DNA of 64,000 nt from Paramarasmius palmivorus (taxonomy: Eukaryota; Basidiomycota; Agaricomycetes; Agaricales; Marasmiaceae). The first letter of the stretch is position 1, and every line of letters begins with the position of its first letter. The stretch is from NCBI GenBank assembly GCA_037176845.1, contig JAYKXP010000004.1, positions 1,054,001-1,118,000 of the forward strand. Direction: 5' to 3'. The notes beneath the pieces are model-generated. The model did no database searches. It saw only the letters and a list, made by a program, of their open reading frames with translations, and had not been told where the DNA came from. Shown here piece after piece: positions 35,062 to 46,152 of this stretch. The position numbers and the translations under genes were made by a program.

Positions 35062-36474
35062 ATGGGTGGTGGAGATCTTAACATGAAAAAGTCCTGGCAT
35101 CCGCTCCTGCTGAAGAATCAGGAGCGGGTGTGGTTGGAAGAGAAGAAGGCTGTGAGTAATCTCATTGCTGACACTTTCTCTAGATCCCACTAACCCCCTT
35201 GATAGTTGGAAGAAAAGAAGAAACTTGATCAGCTGCGCAAGGAAAAGGAGGAAGAACGTCAGCTACAGGAGCTGCAGCGGTTACAAGAGGAGCAGACAGG
35301 GAAGAAACGAACGGAGAAACTAGAATGGATGTATACAACGCCTGCAACGGGGAGTAGTCAAAATCCGAATGATTTAGAAGACTACCTGTTGGGTAAGAAG
35401 AGGGTCGACAAGATTCTGACTGGTGACGAGAATGCAAAGGTGCGAGCAGTCTTTTTCTCCTCGTCAAATAAAGACTAAAGCATCTGGTTTGTACAGGTTG
35501 GGGCCTCTCACAAGAACTTCATTGCAGTCCAGAACGCCAACACAGCCCGCGATGTCGCTGCCAAAGTCAGAGAAGACCCGCTATTTGCCATAAAACAGCA
35601 GGAACAGGCGGCTTACGAGGCTTTAATGTCCAACCCCCTTCGTCTTCGAGAGATGCAGGAGAGGAATGGGATGAAACCCAAGAAGGATAAAAAGGAAAAG
35701 AAACGGGAAAAAGAGGAAAGAAAGCGTTTGAAGCATGAGAAGAAGCACGGAAAACAGCGCGAAGACCGATACTCTCGTTCACCTAGTCCGCTGGATGACC
35801 GTTACTCTCGTCGACGCTCTCGTTCTCGCTCTCCGGATGATTATCGAAGACGACGCTCACCAAGCCCCATGAGCCGAAGACGGTCACCTTCTCCATACTC
35901 CCGACGAGATAGCAGGAGAATCGACTATCCAGAAGACAGACGTCAGTACAGTCGAAGCCCTGTTCGTGACCGTCGACGGTACCGCGACCGGGATAGCGAA
36001 GAGACGATGGAGGATGAAGGATATGGTTCTCGCAGCAGACCCAGCTCTGACCAACGGTCACATAGCCGAAGTCCTGACCAAAACTACCGAAGACGTTCTC
36101 GTAGCCCTCGTGACGACCGTCGTGAATATCACAACCTCAATCACCGAACTCGACGAAGTCCTCCTCCTCCCCCTCGCGTGTTCCATCAGCCTCCAGCAGA
36201 CGGCAGTAGCAGTAAAGCTAGCGAAGATCGAGCTGCCAAGCTGGCTGCAATGTCCTCTGATGCAAAGACAATGGATGTCGAACGACAGGAGAGGTTAAAG
36301 CAGCTTCTGGAGAAGGAGAAGGCAGAGCTTGCTGCAGACGAAGCTGCTAGGGCCAAGTCGAAGGGTATGGGCGGATTCCTTAGCCAGGAGCAGAAGAAAG
36401 TCTTTGGCGGCAGCGGTGGTCTTGAGGATAGGATTCGTCGTGGACGCGGTGCCATGGTTATTGACGCAGATTAA
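35062..36474 (+). CDS. CWC25: pre-mRNA-splicing factor CWC25
   Basis: Three exons, 35062-35151, 35206-35439 and 35497-36474, giving 433 aa. The N-terminal CIR_N-type helix ([29 protein letters not shown]) is diagnostic, followed by [18 protein letters not shown] and then WMYTTPATG. Cwc25 joins the activated spliceosome and stabilises the catalytic centre for the first transesterification. The middle is a Lys/Glu-rich helix, and residues about 205-330 are a strong RS domain with many RSRS, RRSPSP and DRRR units. The C-terminus ([27 protein letters not shown]) is also typical of the metazoan and basidiomycete forms, which are longer than yeast Cwc25. Starts and intron phases are unambiguous. 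Confidence 0.94.
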
Positions 36475-36515
36475 CGCAGCGTCTCCCACAAAGCCATTTT
36501 TCTCTTGGATTTCTT

Positions 36516-37230
36516 TTACTGGTTTGCTCGGTCCACTCTGGATATAATTAAACGGGTGTAACTGATGATATGCATATGATGATTTTCTGTGTCTAGACTG
36601 CCGCAATACCAGTTGTATTTTCTACAATGCCTATGCCTAAACCCAATCGAACGATCCAACCTATATATACCCACGGCCCAAGGAAACCTGCAAGAAGGAA
36701 ATACATAACGGATAACCATAAGCGGGTTCAGCAATCCGAACCAGAAGAAGACGATGAATAGTCCGAGGACGTGTCCGTAGGCGACGAGCTGGACTGACTT
36801 GCACAAAGCATTGGAGGTGTGCATAAGAGCATATGCCTCGCCGGCAATGCCATTGGAGCTGCGATGCGAGCCAATTTGGACGTATGGCCACGAGAGATCG
36901 TCGCCTGTGGTAATGGATCTTCGTCTGACTGCTTTGAGGACGTGAGTAGACATCGCATGCTGTCTGCCCATAAAATACGAACTGGTGAAGACGTCTCGCT
37001 CAAATCTTCTAGGGATGCGGCCGAAAGCGTTTTGAACTTCCACAAGAGATCCTCCGACTGTTTTCGGTCTGGTACATCCTTCGACTGCGCGACATTTGGG
37101 TATGTATGGCCAGTCTATGTGTTTGAAATTCGTTAGAAAACTGATATACCATTCTCCGAGGACTTACACGAGCTCGGTCTCTTGGAGGTTTGGCGAGATC
37201 GACAAAGCGTACCGCTGAAGCAGGAGACAT
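36516..37230 (-). CDS. small protein with one hydrophobic segment; reading frame ambiguous
   Basis: Exon 1 starts at 37230 (MSPASAVRFVDLAKPPRDRA). Exon 2 starts at 37114. Two donors 2 nt apart, after 37170 or after 37168, lead into two different long frames. The first gives about 219 aa ending at 36516, including TTGDDLSWPYVQIGSHRSSN and a membrane-like span (GLFIVFFWFGLLNPLMVI). The second gives about 149 aa ending at 36728, with a Ser-rich C-terminus. By hand, the first has more C-ending codons, like its neighbours, so I prefer it. Its last about 50 residues look non-coding, so another intron or an earlier end is possible. I do not recognise the family. It converges on CWC25 with 41 bp between stop codons. 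Confidence 0.5.
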
Positions 37231-37603
37231 TTTCGATGAGGCGAGGGAGTGTTGGTGTAGAATGGGCAAGAAGAATTCTCGAGGTAACTATGGATGGTGG
37301 TAGTAATGAAGAGAGAAGTGTAGCTGACAAAGAAGCAGGTACTACGGATACCGATTCTCAACGTCAATTCGGAACCGCCGAGATAGCGAGCGAGCTTTCA
37401 AGCCGTAAAAGATATTCCCTAGAAAGTTTCTTCTCTCTTCTTTTCTTGGCGTTCAGGTTCGCCTTCCTATTTCCATCTCTGTTGAGGAGGAAATTTGTCT
37501 TTTTTGGGAAGCAGTGTTACCATTTTAGGCAAAACCCCAAATAAAAGAGGCCGGTGTGCAGGCTTTGCTTCTTTCTTCTCGACTACCATCTTCTCCGCTC
37601 AGC
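37231..37603. other. divergent intergenic before DMC1
   Basis: This 373-bp region separates two divergent starts and should hold both promoters. No clear regulatory motif was recognised. Confidence 0.45.
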
Positions 37604-39608
37604 ATGCCTCCTCGTCGCGAGCAATCTCAGGTACCCGCTCCTCAGGCCCCAGCACCACGGTCGCAGAGTCCAACGGTCGATGAAGACGACGTAAGCTCCC
37701 AGAAATGCAATCAGACGCGTTCCTTTTTTGACGGTAGTCGTGTTACAGACGCCATGGTTCGATAGTGTCGATGAGCTTCAACAGCATGTGAGCTGTCATC
37801 ACGTCTGCCTTTCATGTTTTACCATTAACCTCTTTCTAGGGTATCAATGTACAAGATATCCTGAAGCTCAAGGTATGAAAGACGCGTCATCGATAGTTTT
37901 AACCCTGCCTTATCCTCTGTGTCAGTCGGCTGCTATCAATACTGTATCTGGCGTCAACATGACGACCCGGCGCCAAATGCTAAAGATCAAGGTAAAAGCT
38001 TGCTGTTTTCTATGCGCATACATTTGCTTACCTGTCGTTCAGGGGATGTCCGAAGCAAAGGTTGAGAAGATCAAGGTCAGCTAACCATGCATAAGCACCC
38101 AAGAGTTACTCACATTCATTTTAGGAAGCGGCGCACAAGATACTCGTTCGTCGGACCGCCCAGACCATCAATTTATCTAATTCTATTCGACATGTAGGGT
38201 TCATCGTTCTCGACCGGCGTTGAAGTTCAGGACAAGAGGAAGAAGGTGCTTACGATAAGCACAGGGAGTAAATCCGTGGATGGTATTCTTGGAGGTGCGA
38301 ATCCTCTCAGCTCCTCTACCTTGAAACTAGACGGTCTCACACGGTCCCCAGGTGGTGTCATGTCCCAGTCGATAACGGAAGGTAAATCTCCGAAAACCGC
38401 TGGAAATCGAACAAGCTCACAATGGCAATCAGTCTATGGAGAATTTCGAACCGGCAAGACGCAACTAGCACACACCATGAGTGTCGTGGCTCAGCTTCCG
38501 CCTGACCTTGGCGGAGCATCCGGAAAGGTATGTCCATACCCCTTCTCAACTGGTCAGCACGTTCATTGCAGCTCTAGGTTGCCTACATCGATACCGAAGG
38601 TAATCATCATTCTGCCTTAACACTTGTCTGATTAGTGATCATAACTCAGGAACTTTTCGACCCGACCGTATAAAGTCTATCGCGGACAGGTTCGGCGTGG
38701 ACGGAAATATGGCATTGGAGAATATTCTCTATGGTCCGTACATCACAAGCTTGTTCCGAACGTGTTTCACAGAGATCCACACAGCACGAGCCTTCAATAG
38801 CGAACATCAAGTAAGACCTGCCTTTTCCATCGTTGTAAATAGCACGAGTGACCAAGTACGTTATCTAGATGGAACTCATCAATGAATGCTCTCAGCGTTT
38901 CGCCGAAGACAAGGACTTCAGGCTTCTGGTGCGATTCCCCGCGCCACTCGCTTTCGCATTTATTTATTTTCCCAAGATCGTCGATAGCATCATGGCTCTG
39001 TTTCGCGTAGACTTCAGTGGTCGTGGAGAACTTGGGGAGCGGCAGCAAAAGGTGTGTGTTATTAGTTGACCGGTGTATCAACATATTACCTGACTCGAGT
39101 TACATTCTGGAAGCTTGCCCAGGTGCGATGCGTGTTCCAATTCTGGGTGTGTGTATGCTGACACCTGTCAGATGCTCTCCAAATTGACAAAATTATCGGA
39201 AGAATACAATGTATGCCTATCCCGTCTGTTTACATCATGCCACCATGCACATTGACATCTTTCTCTCAGATCGCTATACTTCTCACGAACCAGGTCCAAT
39301 GCAAGTTACCTTTCTGCTACTTCATCGACCTGGGACTGAGTATCTTCTACAGCCGACCCCGGGGCCACCATGACCTTCGTTGCGGGTGGGGCCTTGAAGC
39401 CAATAGGGGGGCATATTCTATCTCATGCTTCGGCTACTAGAATGTTCCTTCGCAAAGGTGCGGCTGCATCTCACATCACAGGATCTGAGCTAATAGCACG
39501 ATTCAAGGCCGTGCGGAAGAACGGGTGGCCAAGCTAGTGGACAGCCCAGATCGACCGGAAAGTGAAGCCTCTTACAAGCTAGATGAAGGAGGATGGGCGG
39601 ACGTATAA
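37604..39608 (+). CDS. DMC1: meiotic recombinase Dmc1 (RecA/Rad51 family)
   Basis: Nineteen exons: 37604-37690, 37749-37787, 37840-37872, 37926-37991, 38043-38075, 38125-38145, 38198-38294, 38352-38381, 38433-38527, 38578-38599, 38650-38733, 38785-38810, 38869-38928, 38977-39051, 39114-39122, 39172-39210, 39270-39300, 39353-39457 and 39508-39608, giving 350 aa. The N-terminal HhH region reads [32 protein letters not shown] and [15 protein letters not shown]. Walker A is GEFRTGKTQ (about 138-146), followed by [14 protein letters not shown], Walker [35 protein letters not shown] and [13 protein letters not shown]. Dmc1 rather than Rad51 is indicated by the N-terminus and by NQVQSDPGA. It forms filaments for interhomolog strand exchange in meiosis. 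All phases close only with a GC-AG intron 17 and a 9-nt exon 15. Confidence 0.96.
39114..39122 (+). other. DMC1: 9-nt microexon of DMC1
   Basis: CTTGCCCAG encodes the Leu-Ala-Gln of the conserved ERQQK-LAQ-MLSKL string. It is flanked by TTCTGGAAG before and GTGCGATG after. Without it the conserved tripeptide is lost, although the frame stays open. Confidence 0.85.
39301..39352 (+). other. DMC1: GC-AG intron of DMC1
   Basis: The donor is GCAAGT and the acceptor TCTACAG. Splicing here joins T to CC to make Ser in the invariant NQVQSDPGA string. No GT donor in this place restores that sequence. Confidence 0.85.
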
Positions 39609-39970
39609 ACCCCCCGCCAAACCCGTACACCATGCTGAAATGTTTGTTACTTGCTTTGCTCGGTTCCATCTTACCGTTTATGCCTCGATGCGTCCCCTCA
39701 ACGATTTCCCCAACAATCTCTGTGATGGTTTGGACCTCTTACTCTATCGCCTCGTCTGCTTCTGTTCTTCGTGATTCTGCTGTGGTATTAGGTCCTTATG
39801 TTTATAATCCCTTTGAACAGGGAGCGCAGCTCCTTGCAAACCCGTCCCTTACGCGCTATCTCCTTCCGTGCGTCAGATGAATGAAAGTCACAGACAGTCA
39901 TGGACCCACAACATCAATTGAGAAGAAAACCTTAGTATTCGGACATTGTATTAGTTCCCAGCCCCTCTGC
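39609..39970. other. intergenic between DMC1 and an orphan ORF
   Basis: A 362-bp stretch: the 3' UTR of DMC1 and probable promoter of the next ORF. A cysteine-rich frame in it has no support. Confidence 0.4.
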
Positions 39971-39977
39971 ATATATA
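39971..39977 (+). promoter_or_regulatory. TATA-like string directly before the orphan ORF
   Basis: ATATATA abuts the ATG at 39978. If it is a real TATA box, transcription would start inside the frame and a downstream ATG, such as the one at 40122, would be used. Confidence 0.25.
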
Positions 39978-40775
39978 ATGGGGACCGACTTTGGGAACGG
40001 CGCAACCTTCGCGACCCGTTCTCATGCCAGCAGTAGCAAAGACTTCTGTCTCTCACTCCCGATCTTTTGGTGTTCCTCCTCTTGTGCCCAAGAACCGAAG
40101 ACGCAAGACGTTATGCACATCATTTCGACCTCCGAGTTTCACGGAGAGCACCTCAAAACCAGGATCCATGACTACACCATGCACAATTACCCCTCCGACT
40201 CCAGTGTACATTCCTCGCCTTGTATCACTAGAGATGCGTATCCTAACGATTCGAATAGATCCCTAGCACCATCTCCACCTTATCTCAACCTCGGTGGTGA
40301 TGGATCCACATCACACCCACACCAAATCATCGAACGAGATCTACCGGAACGCCCGTCCCCGCCACCACCGCCTCATGCTTATGCAGAGGAAAAAGTGGGT
40401 CCCTGGATTCGGTCCTTACCATCATGTAGTGCGGAATACATCGCTGACAACATCCCGCCGTCACCTACAACAAGTGCATCCCATTTTGCCCCTGATGACG
40501 GCGATTACGAGTGTCCATGGCATGAACAAGTCGAGGAAGATGTGGACCAACCATGGACCCCTGTTTCCCGGAGAAGACCTTGTCCTATTGCGGGACGAAG
40601 GGAATCAGAGAGTGTGTTCTCTGCACAAGGACCGCATCATATCGCGTTGTTGCAATGGACCCACAGAAACGGGACACACTATACGGTGTGTGCTGGATGC
40701 GAAAATATCGTACAGAAAAGGGATTTTGAACAGCTGCATGACGACCATTGTCTCCCGGACAGGTACTATTTGTGA
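39978..40775 (+). CDS. intronless hypothetical protein, 265 aa
   Basis: A single uninterrupted frame among intron-rich neighbours; family not recognised. It is Ser/Pro/His-rich with a proline run (PSPPPPPH), then a better-ordered C-terminal part with HRNGTHYTVCAGCENIVQKRDF and HDDHC. The CAGC pair plus later His/Cys residues could bind zinc, but spacing does not match a finger I know. An ATG at 40122 is an alternative start and would remove the odd Cys-rich opening. Frame length and even codon use support coding; absence of homology evidence limits confidence. Confidence 0.55.
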   Translation: MGTDFGNGATFATRSHASSSKDFCLSLPIFWCSSSCAQEPKTQDVMHIISTSEFHGEHLKTRIHDYTMHNYPSDSSVHSSPCITRDAYPNDSNRSLAPSPPYLNLGGDGSTSHPHQIIERDLPERPSPPPPPHAYAEEKVGPWIRSLPSCSAEYIADNIPPSPTTSASHFAPDDGDYECPWHEQVEEDVDQPWTPVSRRRPCPIAGRRESESVFSAQGPHHIALLQWTHRNGTHYTVCAGCENIVQKRDFEQLHDDHCLPDRYYL

Positions 40776-41115
40776 TTCGACTACCTTTTGGGATTGTTAG
40801 ATTACTTTCGTGTAATTCGACACTGATTCGATACTCACCTGGACAAAAGTGTTAAAGTAATTGCTTGCGTTGATGGTGGCAGATGGAATCAAAGAGCAGG
40901 GACGGCACAGTCAACTTGGCATGCCGCCTTTTCCACGTGCACACTCATTGATATCCTCCACTTTTGAAATTACTCCGCTGGGACCGACAGGTGTTCCTCA
41001 TGGTTCTCTTCCACTGATAGCGCACGTTCTACACGTAAAATCGTTAAAAATGGACCGCAAGAAATAATTCGCTCTTTAGGAAGCCCCGATCCCCGCTTTT
41101 CGAGACTTTCTCCAA
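40776..41115. other. intergenic before the RNase T2 gene
   Basis: A 340-bp gap holding the 3' end of the orphan ORF and the RNase T2 promoter. No TATA box or repeat is seen. Confidence 0.4.
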
Positions 41116-42292
41116 ATGCGTGGCTTCTCTGGTGTCTTTTTGGCCTTGCTCAATTGGGCTGTCGTCTCTGTCGTCGCAGCATCCAATAAGACGTGTCAAA
41201 CCACCGGGTTTAGCGTGCCAGCAACGTACCCTGACCTCACAGCTTGCGCTTCTGAGCCAGCGACGTTCTCATGCGAAAACACGACTGCCATCCAAAACAC
41301 CTGTTGTTCGCCTACACCAGGAGGACTCGTGTTGCAGACACAGTTTTGGAGCACATATACTGGTTTGGAAGAGAAGGGACAGAAATTGCCCAAGAGCAGT
41401 TGGACAATTCATGGGTTGTGGCCGGATAACTGTGATGGGTGAGTTTCATCAGTTCATTTCGAGACGCATGGTGTACTGAGTTTCTGTTTGCTCGATAGGT
41501 CTTATGAACAGTATTGTGACTTTTCCAGGCAATACGATCCTGTACCTTCTCCAAAGAAACTTACCAACGGCACGGAAATCCCTATCTATACCGGCCCTGG
41601 CGTGGATACTTTTATCAAGGCATTTGGACGAGACGACCTCCTGGATTATATGAACAAGTACTGGATTAACCAGGGCTTCCCCAATGCTGACCTTTGGGCC
41701 CATGAAGTACGTTGTTTCATCCGGAAGACGCGGATGGTTATTCATCTGTATGACGACAGTTCTCTAAACACGCAACCTGCACGTCCACGTTCGACCTCGC
41801 ATGCTACGGCGAGTCGTACAAGGAACACTCAGATGTCATCAACTACTTTGACGCCACCATCCGCGCTTTCCATCAGTATCCCACTTTTGACATGCTGGCG
41901 GCGTAAGTGTTGACAACTGCATGTTTGACACAACTTTGTCTGATTCGTACTTGTTCCTATTTGTTAGCTTTGGGATCCTCCCGTCAAACAAGACAGCGTA
42001 CTCTTTGGAATCCATTCAGAATGCTCTCAAGACTCAAACGGGTGCAATTCCCTACGTGGGTTGCTACAACAAGACTATCTTGACAGAAGTGTGGTACTTT
42101 AGCCACGTCTATGGAACGGTGTGTCTGATTTGACTGGTCCTGGAAAGTTTATTTATTCGTGCATAGGAGCAATACGGAACCTACAAGACGCTCGATTCGA
42201 CGACACCTTCGTCGTGTGCCGCAAACCAATCGATCTGGTACTATGTACGCACGCCTTCTGCGGAGAGAGAAGTCCGCAAGTTGAAGTGGTAG
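41116..42292 (+). CDS. secreted ribonuclease T2
   Basis: Five exons: 41116-41438, 41499-41706, 41760-41902, 41968-42118 and 42167-42292, giving 316 aa. A signal peptide (FLALLNWAVVSVVAAS) is followed by a Cys-rich mature enzyme. The two active-site segments are CAS I, WTIHGLWPDNCDG, and CAS II, HEFSKHATC, assembled across the second intron. Both catalytic histidines are present. CAS II has Phe for the more usual Trp and Ala for Gly, a common fungal variant. RNase T2 cleaves RNA through 2',3'-cyclic phosphates outside the cell or in vacuoles. Several N-x-T/S sites suggest glycosylation. The protein ends soon after the fold, without the C-terminal extension found in some basidiomycete T2 enzymes. 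Confidence 0.95.
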
Positions 42293-42544
42293 AGGATCCG
42301 GGCGGAGTGTAAAAATACTGTACATGTTACTCGTGTACTAGCAATGGATTTTTGTCTTCCCCCGAGAGAAAACGGACGCTGGGCTTGTACATATCTAATC
42401 GAAAAGTCACAGCGCCTAAAGGAGTACCGACTGACCAATCTTACTCCAGTTGCGCAATTGCTGACTGAAACTGTCGGCCGTATCGGATTTGTGTACCATG
42501 ACTCCGCACTTTTCTTTACCTTTTCACCTCTTCTTCTTCAAGCT

Positions 42545-43522
42545 ATGGATTCTGAAGATAGCCCAATAGCTCGACGCTGCAAGTCGATAAAAAACATAAT
42601 CGTCGTTCTCTCAGGAAAAGGAGGCGTCGGAAAATCATCAGTTTCAACGCAACTCGCTCTCAGCCTCTATGGGTCATCGCCTACATCTCGTGTCGGTATC
42701 CTCGACATAGATCTTACCGGACCTTCAATCCCTCGTATGCTAGGTCTAGATGGACATCCGGTGCATCAGAGCAGCGATGGATGGGTCCCTGTTTTCGCAG
42801 ATGGAAATGGAGCACGCATGGCTTGCATGAGTGTCGGGTTTCTACTCAAAAAGCGAGGTGATTCGGTTGTATGGAGGGGTCCCAAGAAGAATGGAATGAT
42901 CAGACAGTTTCTCAGCGATGTTAGATGGGGAGAATTAGACTACCTAGTCATCGACACACCTCCAGGTGCATCCAAACTCTAACTCTTTCATGGCGTTTTG
43001 AGCTCATATTCTTTCGTTCTTCTAGGTACCTCTGACGAACACCTGTCGCTGATAGAGCACCTTGCACCAGTGCACTCCAAGCTGTCTGCTGTCATTGTGA
43101 CCACACCGCAGGCTGTGGCTCTCACAGACGCCATGAAATGCCTTTCGTTTGCACGGGCAGTAAACCTTCCTATTCTTGGCTTGATCGAGAATATGAGTGG
43201 ATACGTGTGCCCGTGTTGCGGAGAGGTTAGCAATGTGTTTTCGACTGGAGGCGGAGAAGCGATGGCAAAGCGCGAAGGGCTCACTTTTTTGGGTAGCCTG
43301 CCCGTTGACACAGAGCTTGTTACGCTTTTGGACGATGCGAGTACGAGCAGTGCAGACACTGAGGTCTCCACAGAAGAACAGTCGACGACGACAGCATCTT
43401 TTAAGCTACTCGGCAAATACAAAGCCACGCCATCTGCAAAATTATTCGAAGGCATTCTTGCCAAGGTGTTGGAAAAAGTCTCGAACCGAGAACTGGCCAC
43501 AGAAGCTCCACCGCCTTCATAG
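42545..43522 (+). CDS. CFD1: cytosolic Fe-S cluster assembly scaffold Cfd1 (Mrp/NBP35 P-loop ATPase)
   Basis: Two exons, 42545-42965 and 43026-43522, giving 305 aa. The deviant Walker A is GKGGVGKSS (residues 24-32). [14 protein letters not shown] and [16 protein letters not shown] are the switch and Walker B regions of the Mrp/Nbp35 family. The bridging cluster ligands are in [13 protein letters not shown] (Cys202 and Cys205, with Cys204 between). The N-terminus lacks the four-Cys ferredoxin-like extension of Nbp35, which assigns it to Cfd1. Cfd1 pairs with Nbp35 to build [4Fe-4S] clusters for cytosolic and nuclear proteins, including DNA polymerases. The Ser/Thr-rich insertion near residue 245 ([16 protein letters not shown]) is unusual in length. 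Confidence 0.94.
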
Positions 43523-43779
43523 GACATATAGGTAAGCTATACAAATTGACACTGTTTTTGCTGTAAGGACATGCCTCAAACACACCCATCCTATAGAAGG
43601 CAGATTTCATTTTACAACTGGAACCTCAGCTATGTGCCGTTGCACCCCGTTTTTCTCCCCGTCATCGCGACCCGGGGGGCCTTTGAAGGTTACGGTAATT
43701 TCATTTGGACGCTTCCATACCGCGGTGAATTTTCACGATCGAGAAACGACGCGGTATTCCGCCTCGGGTGTCACAGGGA

Positions 43780-43803
43780 GAGGAACCGGGAGAGGAACCG
43801 GGA
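43780..43803. repeat. 12-bp tandem duplication
   Basis: The unit AGAGGAACCGGG occurs twice head to tail, with a partial third copy after it. Confidence 0.8.
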
Positions 43804-43960
43804 GGAGAGGAACATTGCAACTTGTACATCCGGTCTTGTAGACCTAGAATGGAACCGACCCTTCTTTTTCCGCTCGGGGGTGTCATTTGACGACGAGTGT
43901 TTCCCTGCAGCCTATCAAAGCGTGGCGTATGATTAGGTGAATGAACAGCATCTTTTGGCT

Positions 43961-43980
43961 CCTCAAGGCTCCTCAAGGCT
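43961..43980. repeat. 10-bp tandem duplication
   Basis: The unit CCTCAAGGCT occurs twice in immediate succession. Confidence 0.8.
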
Positions 43981-44494
43981 GAAAAGCGAATCCTCGAGGC
44001 CTTGCATGAGTTTTTAACAGCAACATGAATTATGTAGAGAGTATCGAGAGATGTAATCGGTACAGCAGATAACAGCCTACAGTGAGGTCCAGCCGCAGAG
44101 CAGTGATCCGGGGAATCGACAAGGTCACTTGACTTACCTCGAGGCAAGTTGAACTTTGACCGAAAAAGGAATGTGGAACGCGTTGAACAAGTCGAAGGGA
44201 AAAGTGAAATCACAGTCGCGCCTTTCCTCTGTTCTCTCATGTCTCGTTGAATTTTCCACCCGTGTCCCCCGTCCCCTTCCCCCTTCTCCCCTTCGTTTTC
44301 CTCAAGACCTTTATTCTACGACCACCAGAGACGACCCCAAGTTTTCCGAATTTCTACCGTGATTTTTCTACGACAGAACACCAGACAGAGGTGAGAATGT
44401 CGTCGTGCAAGTCTATACCATGGGTGCTCACCGAAATCGCCCTATTTTTCTAGATTTTTTTTCGGCGTATTCAAAGACATCAAGATTCAAGACC

Positions 44495-46152
44495 ATGGAC
44501 GATCAACCGTATACAACCCCAGACGAAGACCCTTTCACCATTCGTCCCCTACTAGCCCCTCCTCGCCGGAGACGTTCCAGTATGCTCGACAAGTGGATTA
44601 AGGAGCAGCAGGGAACTTCATCAGCAAGCAGTTCTTCTAGCGGCGGAGGCGGAATACAAGACCTCACTGATGACAAGCCATGTGACGGCGGCGAGATTCG
44701 AAACTTGACCCCGTACCTTGCCTACCCCGACCTCCATTCTCCCCGACCCAATCCAAGTCCTTGTGAATCGGCAGTCACTTTGAACAGTTATGACCTAGTC
44801 GATGACGATGACATACCACCGCAGCTACAGGACGAACTTTCCGAGGTTAGTATCCAATTTCATATAACGGAGTTTATGTTTTACACATCATATCTTACAT
44901 CCATCTTTTCTTTCAAATTTTTCTTTTACAGGCACGCGATGCAGCACCCTCAACCCCAACGTCTCAAAGAAGATCCAATTTTTTAGGATCTCCTTCATCT
45001 TCTTTCCGCCACCTCCATATTTCTTTCCGCTCCCAATCACCCACTACAAGTCGACACTCCCAATCCCCCTCTCCCATGGCTCGATCATCTTCACGCATGT
45101 CATTTCTACCCTGGGTAAAGGGACAGGAAGAAGCACACCAAATTCAAAAGCACACAATCAACACAACAGGTCATCCAGTCTTTCTACTCTCAACACTCAA
45201 ACATCCTCTCCATCGACAACGATACCTGATTTCCCCTCTCCCGCATCTACCAAATGGCGACCAACTGTCTTGGGCTTCTTTTCGTCTCCGAACACCTCTT
45301 CACAGGTTTCGGTGTTACATTCAGAAACGCTATACGCCTCTTCTCGGCCCAGCATGTGCTCGAGTAACACTGGCACCTCCACCTCCATTACCACTCCGAG
45401 CACAGTTATGGAAGATGTTCCTCCTAGTCCCAAGTCACCGACCAAACCAGAGCCGCTGTCAATGAGCTTTGTGTCGTCAATACGATCACGGCGTCGGGTA
45501 TCTGGAAATACGCTTCATGTTGTTGGCTCTTCGGAGCACTTTGAGTCTCCGTCTTCTCCAACTTCCTATCACGGGTCCATGAGAGGTCCTGGTAGTCTTC
45601 GGCTACCCTTCGCTCCCAAAGGCGGATCGCTTATGAACAACACCAATTACGATCCTCAGGAATATGAAGAGGACGAAGACGACGAATGCTGCCAGCAACA
45701 CCAGCAAGCGAGTAGATCGGGCCCTTCACGTCCTGAAGTGGCCTTTTCTGGTTCGAATAAAGGCGGGACCCTTCCTCGTGTCTCGTTCGCGTCGCTAAAC
45801 CAAAAGAAGAAGAAGAAGCTGGTTATAAGCGGGATTGCTCCGAACGAGGCGCGAAAGTTTGATGGTGCGAAGCGGTGGTGTGAGGTGTGTTGTTCTTTAC
45901 TGGTTTTGGCTCTTTGTACTGATAATGTCTTTCAGACTTTTGGTGAAGTCAGTCAGATAGTGAGGATGCCTAATGGCGATCTTCATGTGCATTTTCGGAG
46001 TGCGGACGTCGCTGATACTGTGAGTAGTACTTTCTCTTGTTATGGCCTAGACTAACACGCGTTGATGTCAGGTATGTCGGTTACGCGCCAAAGTGTTTAT
46101 TGCTGGCGTCGGCAGTGTAGACCTGTCGTGGTATACAGGCAACAAGCGATGA
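44495..46152 (+). CDS. Ser/Pro-rich protein with C-terminal RRM-like domain
   Basis: Five exons are proposed: 44495-44845, 44932-45098, 45170-45884, 45936-46019 and 46072-46152, giving 465 aa. The first about 360 residues are disordered (Ser runs, RRRRSSMLDKWIKEQQG near the start, an acidic YEEDEDDE patch). The C-terminal about 80 residues look like an RRM: beta1 KKLVISGIAPNE, helix FDGAKRWCETFGEV, and the RNP1-like strand GDLHVHFRSADVADTVCRL. Aromatic RNP residues are mostly absent, so it may be a protein-interaction RRM. An in-frame ATG at 44405 would add 30 residues. The second intron (45099-45169) uses the donor that keeps phase; the stronger-looking GTAAAG donor at 45115 would break the frame. 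Confidence 0.72.

Larger units (their letters stand above)
43523..44494. other. intergenic of about 970 bp
   Basis: No gene recognised. It includes two small tandem repeats, given separately, and a long pyrimidine-rich run (about 44260-44320) before the next gene, as often seen in fungal 5' regions. Confidence 0.45.

Noticed and set aside
45076..45465. Frame continuing exon 2 of the RRM-like gene without splicing
   Set aside because: The downstream Ser/Thr-rich and RRM-like sequence is in another frame; a 71-nt intron with consistent phase explains the switch.
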